Assembly (NCBI RefSeq): GCF_900105055.1
Contig: NZ_FNTA01000004.1
Coordinates: forward strand, 4,247,501 to 4,311,500
Length of the DNA: 64,000 nucleotides
Direction: 5' to 3'
Source: Amycolatopsis lurida
GTDB taxonomy: Bacteria; Actinomycetota; Actinomycetes; Mycobacteriales; Pseudonocardiaceae
The position numbers and the translations under genes are program-made. How positions within the stretch are numbered: position 1 is the stretch's first letter; every line of letters begins with the position of its first letter. This document shows positions 16,397-25,477 of this stretch, one piece after another. Below the pieces are notes generated by a model that did no database searches, was not told the origin of the DNA, and worked only from the letters and a program-made list of their open reading frames with translations.

Positions 16397-16932
16397 CGCG
16401 GCCCGCCGGGCGGCGGTGGGCCCAAGGGCTGGTCACAGAAGTCGTGCCGCAGGTATCCGCGCAGGTCGTAGCCGTAATAGGCGATGTCGGTCTGATACAC
16501 CGACAGCACCGGATACCCCTGGCTCCCGGCGATCCCCGGCAGATACCGATGCCCGCAGACCGGCACCAGCTGAGGGGCGAGCGCCAGGTGCGAGCGGGCC
16601 CGCGAAAGCGCGTCGGCGAGGTCGATCGGGCGCATGCCCCAGTCCGGCGGCCAGAAGCCGTTGTGTTCGACGTCGTACAGCACCCCGTCGACCGGCCAGT
16701 CCAGGCGTTTCCGCAGCTGGTCGGGGTTGCCGCAGCGCCAGTCCGGCCAGCGGTCGCCGATCGGCACCCCGGCGGAGAGGAAGGTGCGGTGGTCGGCGGC
16801 GAACCGGAAGCCGAAGCGGGCTTCGACGTCGTCGAGCTCGGCCTCGCTCAACCCGGGACGCACGGGTTCGGCCAAGCTCGCCTGGAGGTCGTGTGCCTCC
16901 TCGATGGTGAAGGCGTGCTCAACAGTGGACAT
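16363..16932 (-). CDS. SMI1/KNR4-like family protein
   Basis: A 189-residue soluble protein. The region LSEAELDDVEARFGFRFAAD followed by FLSAGVPIG and DWR resembles the SMI1/KNR4 (SUKH) fold opening, and the centre has GVLYDVEHNGFWPPDWG. Members include immunity proteins to polymorphic toxins and housekeeping proteins; there is no toxin gene beside it. Its 3' end overlaps the convergent SRPBCC gene. Confidence 0.7.
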   Translation of the reverse strand: MSTVEHAFTIEEAHDLQASLAEPVRPGLSEAELDDVEARFGFRFAADHRTFLSAGVPIGDRWPDWRCGNPDQLRKRLDWPVDGVLYDVEHNGFWPPDWGMRPIDLADALSRARSHLALAPQLVPVCGHRYLPGIAGSQGYPVLSVYQTDIAYYGYDLRGYLRHDFCDQPLGPPPPGGPRQIEFWSRFVE

Positions 16933-17084
16933 GTGTTCGAGCCTAAGTTGCGCAACGCGAAGACGCCTTCCCTTTTAACACCACTCCCTCATCACCCACA
17001 TGGGCCTCCTCCCTCGGGGTGAGCTCGCCCTCTCAACGCCTGGACCTCGGAACAGCACGGCCACGGGTGTAGTTCACTCATGTC

Positions 17085-18920
17085 GTGACTTCCCCACGAA
17101 CGCAGTCCCGCGTCCGGGCTCCCGAGCTCGACGGCGACGGGTGGCTCAACACCGGCGGCGAGCGGATCACGCTCGCCGGGCTGCGCGGCCGCGTCGTCCT
17201 GCTGGACTTCTGGACCAGCGGCTGCATCAACTGCCTGCACGTGCTGGACGAGCTGCGCCCGCTGGAGGCCGAGTTCGCCGACGTCCTGGTGACCATCGGC
17301 GTGCATTCGCCGAAGTTCCTGCACGAGGGCGAGGCGGCCGCGATCGAGGCCGCCGTGCGGCGCTACGAGGTGCACCACCCGGTCCTCAACGACCCGAAGA
17401 TGGCCACCTGGTCGCAGTACGCGGTCAAGGCGTGGCCGACGCTGGTCGTCGTCGACCCCGAGGGGTACGTCGTCCACGTCGCCGCCGGTGAGGGGCACGC
17501 CGAGGCGTTGCGCCGGGTGATCGCCGACCTCGTCGCGACCCACGAGGCCAAGGGCACGTTGCGCCGCGGCGGCAGCCCGTACGTCCCGGTCGAGGAGCAG
17601 CGCACCGAGCTGCGCTTCCCGAGCAAGGCCGTCACCACCGCCGAAGGCCGCATCCTGGTCGCCGACACCGGCAACCACTCCATCGTCGAGTTCGCGTCCG
17701 ACGGCGAGACGATCATCCGCCGCTTCGGCAGCGGCGAACGCGGCGCGCAGGACGGGCCGTTCGACCTGGCGAGCTTCACCGAACCGTCCGGGATCACCCT
17801 GTTGCCGTACGAGGTCGCCGAGCGCGCGGGTTACCACGCCGTCGTCGCCGACACGGCCGGTCACCGCCTGCGCGGTATCGACCTGATCACCGGAGAGGTC
17901 TCCACGGTCGCCGGCACCGGTCGTCAGTGGCGCGACGGCGTCGACACCGGCAAGGCGCTCGACATCGACCTCACCAGCCCCTGGGACGTCGCGTGGTGGG
18001 GGCCCGCGGGCGGCGTCGTGGTCGCCATGGCGGGCAACCACACCCTGAGCGTGTTCGAGCCGGTCTCGAGCACCATCCGCCGCTTCGCCGGCACGACCGT
18101 CGAGGGCCTGCGAGACGGCGACGTCCACGAAGCGTTCTTCGCGCAGACGTCCGGTCTCACGCCCGACGGGCGGAAGCTGTGGCTCGCGGACGCGGAGACG
18201 TCGGCACTGCGCTGGATCCAGCCCGAGGGCGAGACGTTCACCGTGCACACCGCGGTCGGCGTCGACCTGTTCTCCTTCGGTCACGTCGACGGCCCCGCCG
18301 ACAAGGCGCTCCTGCAGCATCCGCTCGGCCTCGCCGTGCTGCCCGGCGAAACCATCGCGATCGCCGACACCTACAACGGCGCCATCCGCCGCTACGACCC
18401 GATCACCCGGCAGGTGACCACGCTCGCGACCGGTCTCGCGGAGCCGTCCGGTCTGCTCGTGCACGACGGCGAGCTGCTGGTCGTCGAGTCCGCGGCCAAC
18501 CGCATCGGGCCGGTGCCGCTCGGTGAGCAGGCGGTGGCCGGGGACGCGCACGCGGTCCGCCGTCCGCCGACCGTGCTGGCGCCGGGTGAGCTGGAGTTCT
18601 CCGTCGTCTTCACCCCGCCGCCGGGAGAGAAGCTCGACGACCGGTTCGGCCCGTCGACGCGGCTGGAGATCAGCGCGTCGCCGCCGGAACTGCTCGCCGA
18701 CGGCGCGGGGGTGGGCACGGACCTGTTCCGCAGGCTCCGGTTCGCCGAGGGCGTCTCCGGAGGGGTCCTGCAGGTCGTCGCACAGGCCGCCAGCTGTGAC
18801 GACGGTGGTGAGCACCCCGCGTGCCGCATCACCCGCCAGGACTGGGGCGTGCCGGTGCGGTTCGAAAAGGGCGGAGAAACCGTGCTGAGCCTGGTCATGG
18901 CGGGCGATCCGGGTAAGTAG
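17085..18920 (+). CDS. Thioredoxin-like/NHL-repeat protein (NHLRC2 type)
   Basis: A 611-residue protein. An N-terminal thioredoxin-like domain has a CINC active-site motif (Cys47 and Cys50 in FWTSGCINCLH). It is followed from about residue 175 by NHL beta-propeller repeats (ILVADTGNHSIVEF, HAVVADTAGHRLRGID, TIAIADTYNGAIRRYD) and a small C-terminal beta domain. This order matches NHLRC2-type proteins, which are probably involved in redox or protein-quality control. No signal peptide, so cytoplasmic. GTG start at 17085 with little leader. A GroES-like gene follows 10 bases later, suggesting a shared transcript. Confidence 0.88.
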   Translation: MTSPRTQSRVRAPELDGDGWLNTGGERITLAGLRGRVVLLDFWTSGCINCLHVLDELRPLEAEFADVLVTIGVHSPKFLHEGEAAAIEAAVRRYEVHHPVLNDPKMATWSQYAVKAWPTLVVVDPEGYVVHVAAGEGHAEALRRVIADLVATHEAKGTLRRGGSPYVPVEEQRTELRFPSKAVTTAEGRILVADTGNHSIVEFASDGETIIRRFGSGERGAQDGPFDLASFTEPSGITLLPYEVAERAGYHAVVADTAGHRLRGIDLITGEVSTVAGTGRQWRDGVDTGKALDIDLTSPWDVAWWGPAGGVVVAMAGNHTLSVFEPVSSTIRRFAGTTVEGLRDGDVHEAFFAQTSGLTPDGRKLWLADAETSALRWIQPEGETFTVHTAVGVDLFSFGHVDGPADKALLQHPLGLAVLPGETIAIADTYNGAIRRYDPITRQVTTLATGLAEPSGLLVHDGELLVVESAANRIGPVPLGEQAVAGDAHAVRRPPTVLAPGELEFSVVFTPPPGEKLDDRFGPSTRLEISASPPELLADGAGVGTDLFRRLRFAEGVSGGVLQVVAQAASCDDGGEHPACRITRQDWGVPVRFEKGGETVLSLVMAGDPGK

Positions 18921-18930
18921 AGTCGTACTC

Positions 18931-19254
18931 GTGTCAGATCGGCCGAAACTCGAGATTCAGATGCTGCAGGACAGGGTGCTCGTGAAGCTGTCCCCCGAGG
19001 ACGGAGAGCGCCGGAGTTCCGGCGGCATCGTCATTCCCGCCACCGCGCAGGTCGCGCGGCGCCTCGCGTGGGGTGATGTACTGGGCGTGGGCAACAGTGT
19101 GCGGAACGTCAAGACCGGTGACCGCGTGCTGTTCAACCCGGACGACCAGCACGAGGTCGAGATCCAGGGCGAGGGGCACCTGGTGATGCGGGAGCGCGAC
19201 ATCCACGCCGTGGCGACCGAACGGACCGAACACGGCACGGGGTTGTACTTGTAG
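18931..19254 (+). CDS. GroES-like (Cpn10) co-chaperonin family protein
   Basis: A 107-residue Cpn10-fold protein: MLQDRVLVKLSPEDGERRSS then GGIVIPATAQ, the mobile-loop region, and a C-terminal GEGHLVMRERDIHAV. It is not the canonical GroES: there is no groEL beside it, and the C-terminus ends TEHGTGLYL. It sits right after the thioredoxin/NHL gene and may act with it. GTG start. Such stand-alone GroES relatives are widespread in actinobacteria. Confidence 0.82.
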   Translation: MSDRPKLEIQMLQDRVLVKLSPEDGERRSSGGIVIPATAQVARRLAWGDVLGVGNSVRNVKTGDRVLFNPDDQHEVEIQGEGHLVMRERDIHAVATERTEHGTGLYL

Positions 19255-19280
19255 CTCGGCTGCGGGAGGGGTGGGGAGAG

Positions 19281-21110
19281 TTGGCACGCGATGGGCAAGA
19301 CGACCTGTTCACCGACGACCTCCTCCCGGACTCCGACCAGGGCCTGGTGGACGAGCTCTTCGAGGGCGACCGGGTGGTCCAGCCGCCACCCACGCCCGCG
19401 TCGAAGCTCCGCCGAGGGCTCGGCAAGGCCCTCATGGTCACCGGCGTGCTCATGGGTCTGTTCGTGGTGGCCTACGCGGTCGATCTGATCGTCAGCGCCG
19501 GGGACGTCCCGCGCGGTGTCACGGTGGCGGGGATCGACGTCGGCGGCCTCACGCACAAGGAGGCCGAGTCGAAGCTTCGCCGTGAGCTGGAGCCCAGGCT
19601 GATCGAGCCGGTGCGGGTGCGGGCGGGCGACGTCCGGACGGTGCTGTACCCGACATCGTCGGGTCTCGGCCTGGACTGGCCGCAGACGCTGGGGCGCGCC
19701 GGCCATCAGCCGCTGAGCCCGTACACGCGGCTGATGTCGTTCTTCAGCAGCCGTGAGGTCGGCGTCGTCACCTGGACCGACGCGCCGAAGCTCGAAAAGG
19801 CCGTCTCGGACCTCGCCGCCGCGAAGCTGAATCGCCCGCCGGTCGAAGGGAACATCACGTTCCAGGCCGTGCCGGGCAGCGACGGCGGGGTCGTCCCGGC
19901 CGCGGTCGAACCGCGGAACGGGCAGACGGTGGCCGACGTCAAGGAGGCGGTCACCGCGGTCACGGATCGCTGGCTGAGCGACGAGGGCGTCGAGTTCAAG
20001 GTGAACGTCGCGCCCGTGAAGGCGACTTCGCCCGGTGTGCACGCGGCGCTCGTCAAGATCGTCGTCCCCGCGGTCGCGAAGCCGCTCGTCATCCGCGGCG
20101 AGGGCAAGGACGCGACGCTGAAACCGCACACGATCGCGGAGTCCTTCCAGTTCGCCGCGCGCGACGACGGGAACCTCGAAGTCCGCATCGACCAGGGCAA
20201 ACTGCGCGCCGCCGCGCAGCCTCAGCTCAAGGAGACCGAGACCGACGGGGCGGACGCGCAGATCGTCTTCGTCGGCGACAGGCCGGCGGTGCAGCCGTCG
20301 AAGGACGCGCGGAAGATCAACTGGGACCACACGTTCTCGTTGCTGACCTCCGTGCTCGCGAAGAGCGAAGAGCGGGAGCTGAAGGCGATCTACGACGCCA
20401 GCAGCCCGGCCGTCAGCACCGACGCGGCGAACGTCCTCGGCATCAACGAGATCATCGGCGAATTCACCACGTCGGGCCTGAGCGGGCCGGCGCTGACGAA
20501 CGTGCAGGCGTTGGCGAGCAGGGTTTCCGGCGCCATCGTGAAGCCGAACGAGACGTTCAGCCTCGGCGCGCGGTCCGGGGCGAGGACGGCGGACGCGGGA
20601 TACGTCCCCGCTCCGGTGAACGAAGACGGCACCGGGCCGGCCGTGGTCGGCGGCGGCGTCTCCCAGCTCGCGACGACGCTCTACAACGCCGCGTACCTGG
20701 CGGGCCTGGCCGACGGCGGGCATCTGGAGCACGACCACTACCTGGACCGCTATCCGGTCGCGCGTGACGCCAAGGCGATTAACGACGACGGTTCGCCGGT
20801 CGAGCTGCAGATCGTCAACGACGCCCCCACCGGGATCGCGATCCAGGTGATCCCCGCCAACGGCTCGGTGACCGTGCGGATCTGGGGCACGAAACGGTTT
20901 TCGGTGCAGAGCGTCGGCGGCGAGCGGCACTCCTACGTCCCTCAGCCGGTGCAGGTGGGGTCGGGACCCGGCTGCGTACCAGATCCCGGTGCGGCCGGGT
21001 TCAGCACGTCGGACACCCGCGTGCTGATCGACGTCGTCACCGGGACGGAGGTCCGCCGGGAGACCCGCAACGCGACCTACTCGCCGCGGGCCGCGATCCT
21101 CTGTGCCTGA
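19281..21110 (+). CDS. VanW-family membrane-anchored cell-wall protein
   Basis: A 609-residue protein with an acidic cytoplasmic N-terminus, one transmembrane segment (about residues 53-77, ALMVTGVLMGLFVVAYAVDL), two repeats of a putative peptidoglycan-binding domain, and a C-terminal VanW domain (FSLGARSGARTADAGYVPAP, GGGVSQLATTLYNAAYLAGL, HDHYLDRYPVARD). It probably acts on or near the cell wall; no resistance role is implied. A TTG start at 19281 is the most upstream plausible one, with GGGAGGGG before it. Confidence 0.88.
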   Translation: MARDGQDDLFTDDLLPDSDQGLVDELFEGDRVVQPPPTPASKLRRGLGKALMVTGVLMGLFVVAYAVDLIVSAGDVPRGVTVAGIDVGGLTHKEAESKLRRELEPRLIEPVRVRAGDVRTVLYPTSSGLGLDWPQTLGRAGHQPLSPYTRLMSFFSSREVGVVTWTDAPKLEKAVSDLAAAKLNRPPVEGNITFQAVPGSDGGVVPAAVEPRNGQTVADVKEAVTAVTDRWLSDEGVEFKVNVAPVKATSPGVHAALVKIVVPAVAKPLVIRGEGKDATLKPHTIAESFQFAARDDGNLEVRIDQGKLRAAAQPQLKETETDGADAQIVFVGDRPAVQPSKDARKINWDHTFSLLTSVLAKSEERELKAIYDASSPAVSTDAANVLGINEIIGEFTTSGLSGPALTNVQALASRVSGAIVKPNETFSLGARSGARTADAGYVPAPVNEDGTGPAVVGGGVSQLATTLYNAAYLAGLADGGHLEHDHYLDRYPVARDAKAINDDGSPVELQIVNDAPTGIAIQVIPANGSVTVRIWGTKRFSVQSVGGERHSYVPQPVQVGSGPGCVPDPGAAGFSTSDTRVLIDVVTGTEVRRETRNATYSPRAAILCA

Positions 21111-21113
21111 GGC

Positions 21114-21830
21114 TCACCGCAGCACCATGCAGCCGCGCGCCTCGAAGTCCGCGAGCCACGACGGCTCCCGCAGTTCCTTGTTCCAGCGCAGATCCAGTTT
21201 GTCCAATTTGGATAGCCGGGCGATGGACGACGGCAGCGAGGTCAGCTTGTTCTCGCGCAGGTCCAGCTGACGCAACTCGCTCAGCTGCCCGAGGGAGGAG
21301 GGCAAGGAAGTCAGCAGGTTCTTCCGCAGATGCAGCTCGCGTAACGCGGAAAGCGTCCCGATCGACTCCGGCAGGTCCGTCAGCCCGTTGCCGTACAAGC
21401 GGAATTCGCGCAACGAGGCCAGTCCGGAGAGGTCGTCCGGAAGGGTGGGAATGCGATTGTCCGTGCAGCCCAGGTATTTCAGCCGGTCGAGCGAACAGAG
21501 CGCGGCGGGGAATTCGGTGAGCCGGTTGTCGCTCACGTAGAGGTATTCGGTCAGCCCGGTCAGCTCACCGAGTTCGTCCGGCAGGGCCGGAAGCTCGTTG
21601 TGCCCGAGATCCAGCGTGTGCAGATTCCGCAGGGCGCCGATCGCGGGCGAGATGGCGGTCAGCCGGTTGGCGGCGAGATTCAGCACGCGGAGCCCGGACA
21701 GCGACCACAGCTCGTCGGGAACCGACGTCAGCTGGTTGTCGTACAGGTCCAGGTGCTCGAGCGAGGCAGGGAGCGGAAGGCCGGGCAGGGAGGTCAGCCC
21801 CTGGCCACTGAGATCGAGTCGAGTGGTCAC
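21114..21830 (-). CDS. Leucine-rich repeat protein
   Basis: A 238-residue protein made almost entirely of about nine 23-residue leucine-rich repeats of the form LxxLxLxxNxLTxLPxxIxxL, beginning at the first residues and ending in a short cap (WLADFEARGCMVLR). No signal peptide or enzymatic domain. Likely a soluble protein-interaction scaffold. It converges with the VanW gene, with a 3-base gap. Confidence 0.88.
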   Translation of the reverse strand: MTTRLDLSGQGLTSLPGLPLPASLEHLDLYDNQLTSVPDELWSLSGLRVLNLAANRLTAISPAIGALRNLHTLDLGHNELPALPDELGELTGLTEYLYVSDNRLTEFPAALCSLDRLKYLGCTDNRIPTLPDDLSGLASLREFRLYGNGLTDLPESIGTLSALRELHLRKNLLTSLPSSLGQLSELRQLDLRENKLTSLPSSIARLSKLDKLDLRWNKELREPSWLADFEARGCMVLR

Positions 21831-21863
21831 AGGGGCCGACCATAGGCGATATACCAGCCCTGA

Positions 21864-22160
21864 TCAGGTCACGGCGCGGTGTCCGCCGCCCTTCACCTTC
21901 GCGTAGATGGCGGCCGCGGCGATGACGCCGACGACGGCCGCGCCGACCTGGAAGGCGTGCCGGATCCAGTCGATGCCCGGCGTGTCACGGACACCGAACA
22001 CGCCGGCCAGCCAGTTTCCGATGAAAGCGGCGACGATACCGACCACGATCGTCAGCCACATCGGGATCTTCTGATCGCCGGACGCCAGCATCCGGCCGAT
22101 GACGCCGAGGATCAGCCCGACCACGATCGTGGTGATGATGCCCCAAAGGCCACCCAACAT
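21864..22160 (-). CDS. GlsB/YeaQ/YmgE-type small membrane protein
   Basis: A 98-residue hydrophobic protein with three transmembrane segments and the family stretch LWGIITTIVVGLILGVIGRM. ATG at 22160 follows GGAGGAACC directly. It is a paralogue of the next upstream gene (22232-22507). The family is stress-associated in several bacteria. The two genes are 71 bases apart on the same strand and may be co-transcribed. Confidence 0.85.
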   Translation of the reverse strand: MLGGLWGIITTIVVGLILGVIGRMLASGDQKIPMWLTIVVGIVAAFIGNWLAGVFGVRDTPGIDWIRHAFQVGAAVVGVIAAAAIYAKVKGGGHRAVT

Positions 22161-22231
22161 GGTTCCTCCTTCGCTGGAGATCGATGAGCCCACGGTGACA
22201 CCGATTCGGGCTCATCGCGCCTCAAGACCCC

Positions 22232-22507
22232 TTACCGGGTGACACCTCGGCGTCCGTAGAGGTTCGCGGCCAGGGTCACCCCGATACCGGCGAGGACGAT
22301 CTGGGTGATGAGTTCGAGCCAGTCGAAGCCCTTCGTGTCCGCGTAACCGAGCCCACGGGCGATCGCCGTTCCGATGAAGGCGGCGACGATACCGACGAGG
22401 ATGGTCAGCCAGATCGGGATGGACTGCTTGCCGGGGGCGAAGAACCTGCCGAGCACCCCGAGGATCAAACCGACCACGATCGCCGTGATGATGCCGGTGA
22501 CTGTCAT
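22232..22507 (-). CDS. GlsB/YeaQ/YmgE-type small membrane protein (paralogue)
   Basis: A 91-residue three-helix membrane protein (GIITAIVVGLILGVLGRFFA, IPIWLTILVGIVAAFIG) nearly identical in layout to its downstream neighbour, so the pair arose by tandem duplication. ATG at 22507 follows AAAGGAGTC. No other domains. Confidence 0.85.
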   Translation of the reverse strand: MTVTGIITAIVVGLILGVLGRFFAPGKQSIPIWLTILVGIVAAFIGTAIARGLGYADTKGFDWLELITQIVLAGIGVTLAANLYGRRGVTR

Positions 22508-22585
22508 TGAGACTCCTTTGCCGAGGTCTCCGCCGGGAGGGCGGACTCAGCACGGAGATGCCCGGCCGCAACGCCCTCGAAACCA

Positions 22586-22618
22586 GAAAGGCCCTCTCCG
22601 CGCGGGAGAGGGCCTTTC
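22586..22618 (-). terminator. Terminator of the acyl-CoA dehydrogenase gene
   Basis: Perfect arms AAAGGCCCTCTCC and GGAGAGGGCCTTT with a GCGCG loop, 14 bases beyond the stop of the minus-strand gene ending at 22632. On the transcribed strand it ends in CCTTTC-type bases. Confidence 0.85.
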
Positions 22619-22631
22619 GTCACGAAACCGT

Positions 22632-24476
22632 TTAGAACGCGGCTTCGGGGATGTCCATGAGGCTGTTGTCCGCGGCCTCGACGATCGCGCGGCGCGACGT
22701 CAGCTCCGGCAGCACGTTCTTCGCGAAGAACGACGCCACGGCGAGCTTGCCCTCGTAGAACGGGACGTCCTTCGCGGACGCGCCCGCGTCGAGCTTGCCG
22801 ATGGCGACCTCGGCGTGCTTGATGAGCTGCCAGCCGATGAGCAGGTCGCCGACCGACATCAGCAGGCGGACCGTGTGCTGGCCGACCTTGTTGATGTTCT
22901 GCGGGTCTTCCTGCGACGAGGTCAGGTAGCCGATCAGCGAGCCGAGCATGCCCTGGGTGTCTTCCAGCGCCTGCTTGAGCAGGACGCGCTCGTTCTTGAG
23001 GCGCCCGTTGCCGATCTCCGACTCGATGGTCTTCGTGATCTCCCCTGCGACGTAGGCCAGCGAAGCACCCTTGTCGCGGACGATCTTGCGGAAGAAGAAG
23101 TCCAGCGACTGGATGGCCGTGGTGCCTTCGTACAGCGAGTCGATCTTCGCGTCCCGGATGTACTGCTCGATCGGGTAGTCCTGCAGGAAGCCCGACCCGC
23201 CGAGGGTCTGCAGCGACTGCACGAGCTGCTCGGTCGCGCGCTCGGAGCCCACGCCCTTGACGATCGGCAGCAGCAGGTCGTTGACGCCGTGCGCGACCTT
23301 CTGCGAAGCCTCGTCGCCCTCGCCGGTCCACACCTGGTCCTGGAAGGTCGCCGTGTACAGGTACACCGCGCGCAGGCCCTCGGCGTACGCCTTCTGCAGC
23401 ATCAGCGAGCGGCGGACGTCCGGGTGGTGGGTGATGGTGACGCGCGGCGCCGCCTTGTTCAGCATGTTCGGCAGGTCGGCGCCCTGGACGCGCTCCTTGG
23501 CGTACTCGAGCGCGTTGAGGTAACCGGTCGACAGCGTCGCGATGGCCTTCGTGCCGACCATCATGCGGGCGTACTCGATGACCTGGAACATCTGCGCGAT
23601 GCCGTCGTGCACCTCCCCGAGCAGCCAGCCCTTGGCGGGCGTGCCGTGCTGGCCGAAGGTCAGCTCACAGGTGGTGGAGGCCTTGATGCCCATCTTGTGC
23701 TCGACGTTGGTGACGAAGGCGCCGTTGCGCTCGCCCAGCTCACCGGTCTCGCCGTCGAAGTGGAACTTCGGCACGAGGAAGAGCGAAAGGCCCTTGGTGC
23801 CGGGCCTGGTCTCGATGCCGGGGCCCTCGGGACGGGCGAGCACCAGGTGCATGATGTTCTCGACCATGTCGTTCTCGGCCGAGGTGATGAACCGCTTCAC
23901 GCCGTCGATGTGCCAGGAGCCGTCCTCCTGCTTGACGGCCTTGGCGCGGCCGGCGCCGACGTCGGAACCGGCGTCGGGCTCGGTGAGCACCATCGTGGCG
24001 CCCCAGCCACGGTCGATCATGATCTGCGCCCAGCGCTTCTGCTCGTCGGTGCCGTTCTTGTCGACGATGCCGGCGAAGTTCGGGCCCGCCATGTACATGA
24101 ACAGCGGCGCGTTGGCGCCGAGGATCAGCTCGGCCGCGGCCCACTGCACGGTCGGGGGCAGGCCGAAACCGCCCAGCTCGTTCGGCAGGCCCAGCCGCCA
24201 CCATTCGCCGTCCATCAGCGCCTGGTAGCTCTTCTTGAACGACTCGGGGATCTTCACCGAGAAGGTCTTCGGGTCGTACACCGGCGGGTTGCGGTCCGCG
24301 TCGGCGTACGAGTCGGCGAGGGGACCGGAAGCGAGCTTGTTCAGCTCGGTCAGCACGCCGCGGGCGGTCTCCTCATCGGATTCCGCGAGGACGCCCTTGC
24401 CGAGGCGGTCCTGCACGCCGAGTACCTCGAAGAGGTTGAACTCCAGGTCTCGGACGTTGCTCTTGTAGTGGCCCAT
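22632..24476 (-). CDS. Acyl-CoA dehydrogenase (long form, FadE5-like)
   Basis: A 614-residue flavoenzyme with the acyl-CoA dehydrogenase signatures WGATMVLTEPDAGSDVGAG and LGGSGFLQDYPIEQYIRDAK, plus a C-terminal extension typical of the ~610-residue mycobacterial FadE5-type enzymes. It should remove two hydrogens from acyl-CoA in beta-oxidation with FAD as cofactor. The likely catalytic Glu lies in the DSLYEGTTAIQ segment. Its upstream region contains an inverted repeat with GGTAAC half-sites, suggesting control by a TetR-type lipid regulator. Confidence 0.93.
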   Translation of the reverse strand: MGHYKSNVRDLEFNLFEVLGVQDRLGKGVLAESDEETARGVLTELNKLASGPLADSYADADRNPPVYDPKTFSVKIPESFKKSYQALMDGEWWRLGLPNELGGFGLPPTVQWAAAELILGANAPLFMYMAGPNFAGIVDKNGTDEQKRWAQIMIDRGWGATMVLTEPDAGSDVGAGRAKAVKQEDGSWHIDGVKRFITSAENDMVENIMHLVLARPEGPGIETRPGTKGLSLFLVPKFHFDGETGELGERNGAFVTNVEHKMGIKASTTCELTFGQHGTPAKGWLLGEVHDGIAQMFQVIEYARMMVGTKAIATLSTGYLNALEYAKERVQGADLPNMLNKAAPRVTITHHPDVRRSLMLQKAYAEGLRAVYLYTATFQDQVWTGEGDEASQKVAHGVNDLLLPIVKGVGSERATEQLVQSLQTLGGSGFLQDYPIEQYIRDAKIDSLYEGTTAIQSLDFFFRKIVRDKGASLAYVAGEITKTIESEIGNGRLKNERVLLKQALEDTQGMLGSLIGYLTSSQEDPQNINKVGQHTVRLLMSVGDLLIGWQLIKHAEVAIGKLDAGASAKDVPFYEGKLAVASFFAKNVLPELTSRRAIVEAADNSLMDIPEAAF

Positions 24477-24526
24477 TTCGTCACTCCAATGTGTTCGGCT
24501 CCCCGGCCGGGCACACGTCCCCTACT

Positions 24527-24565
24527 CGCCGGTAACTTCAGGATATTACCTGTGGGTAACCGGCG
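24527..24565. promoter_or_regulatory. Candidate operator upstream of the acyl-CoA dehydrogenase gene
   Basis: Inverted arms CGCCGGTAAC (24527-24536) and GTAACCGGCG (24556-24565), with a further TTACCTGTGGGTAA palindrome inside (24546-24559). Three GGTAA/TTACC half-sites within 40 bases look like a repressor site. The regulator is unknown. Confidence 0.45.
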
Positions 24566-24615
24566 GCAAGTGAATGGCCACTGTTGTGATGTGTAAATCA
24601 GCAATACGGGCGGTC

Positions 24616-25416
24616 TCAGCGCGATGACGGCGCGATCGAAGAAGCGGCGGGCGTCTCGGCCGGGGTGTGCCCGTCGTCCGGGTTCGCCACCAGGATGCCG
24701 GAGCGGAACGCGATCGTCACCGCATGTGTCCGGTCGCGGGCGGAAAGTTTGCGCAGGATGCTCTTGACGTGCGTCCGCACGGTTTCCACCGACAGGAACA
24801 GGATCTTCGCGATCCCGGAGTTCTCCAGCCCCTCGGCCACCAGTTGCAGGACCTGGTATTCGCGGCGGGACAGCGGCATCAGACCGCGCGCGGTCGCCGC
24901 TTTGGGGGCGTCGCCCGGCTTCGGGAGCACGGGCTGGCGTTTCGGCCGCGCGGTCAGCGCCGCCAGCGTCGGGTCGATGTAGCGACGGTCGCTGTGCGCG
25001 CGCCGGATCGCCTCGGCCAGATGCCGCCCGTCGGTCGCCCGCGGCACGATCGCGTGCACACCCGCCGCGATCGCCGCGGCGAGGTACTGCTGCGTGCGGT
25101 TCGTGTCCCTGATCATCGTGATGATGACCAGCGCCGGGTCGCCGCCGCTGAGCAGGCGGGACAGATGGCAGTTCGGGTCGAGCGCCGAATCCAGCACGAT
25201 GACGTCCGGTTTGAGCTGTTCGCACAGTTGGAGCGCCGCGTGATGGCTGGCCGCGTGCCCGAGCCACTGAAGACCCGGCGTGCGATGGACCAGCGAGCTC
25301 AGGCCCTCGCAGAAGATCGGGATCGGATCGACGGCGGCCACGCCGAGTCCGCGGCCGCCTGGTGACAGGCCGCCAGGCCTGCCGGCCTGAGTTCGGTTCG
25401 GCTCGATGCTTCTCAT
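24616..25416 (-). CDS. LuxR/NarL-type response regulator with atypical receiver
   Basis: About 266 residues. The C-terminal LuxR helix-turn-helix is clear (LSRREYQVLQLVAEGLENSG then ILFLSVETVRTHVKSILRKL). The N-terminal receiver-like domain keeps a candidate phospho-acceptor Asp (DVIVLDSAL) but has a single Asp (AAVDPIPIF) where an acidic pair is usual, and Arg (VPRATDG) where the conserved Lys is expected. No histidine kinase is adjacent, so it may be phosphorylation-independent. ATG 25416 is preferred, with GGAGGGG upstream. Transcribed toward the dehydrogenase but separated from it by 139 bases. Confidence 0.85.
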   Translation of the reverse strand: MRSIEPNRTQAGRPGGLSPGGRGLGVAAVDPIPIFCEGLSSLVHRTPGLQWLGHAASHHAALQLCEQLKPDVIVLDSALDPNCHLSRLLSGGDPALVIITMIRDTNRTQQYLAAAIAAGVHAIVPRATDGRHLAEAIRRAHSDRRYIDPTLAALTARPKRQPVLPKPGDAPKAATARGLMPLSRREYQVLQLVAEGLENSGIAKILFLSVETVRTHVKSILRKLSARDRTHAVTIAFRSGILVANPDDGHTPAETPAASSIAPSSR

Positions 25417-25477
25417 CACGGACCCCTCCGTTTTCCTGCCCCGCCATCTCCGGACGAGAGGACCCGTAAGTCCATTC

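Noticed and set aside
16363..16932. SMI1-like protein as immunity to a polymorphic toxin
   Set aside because: No toxin, Rhs or CDI gene is nearby.
16992..18815. A 607-codon minus-strand frame opposite the NHL-thioredoxin gene
   Set aside because: Antisense shadow; the plus strand has a CxxC motif and NHL repeats.
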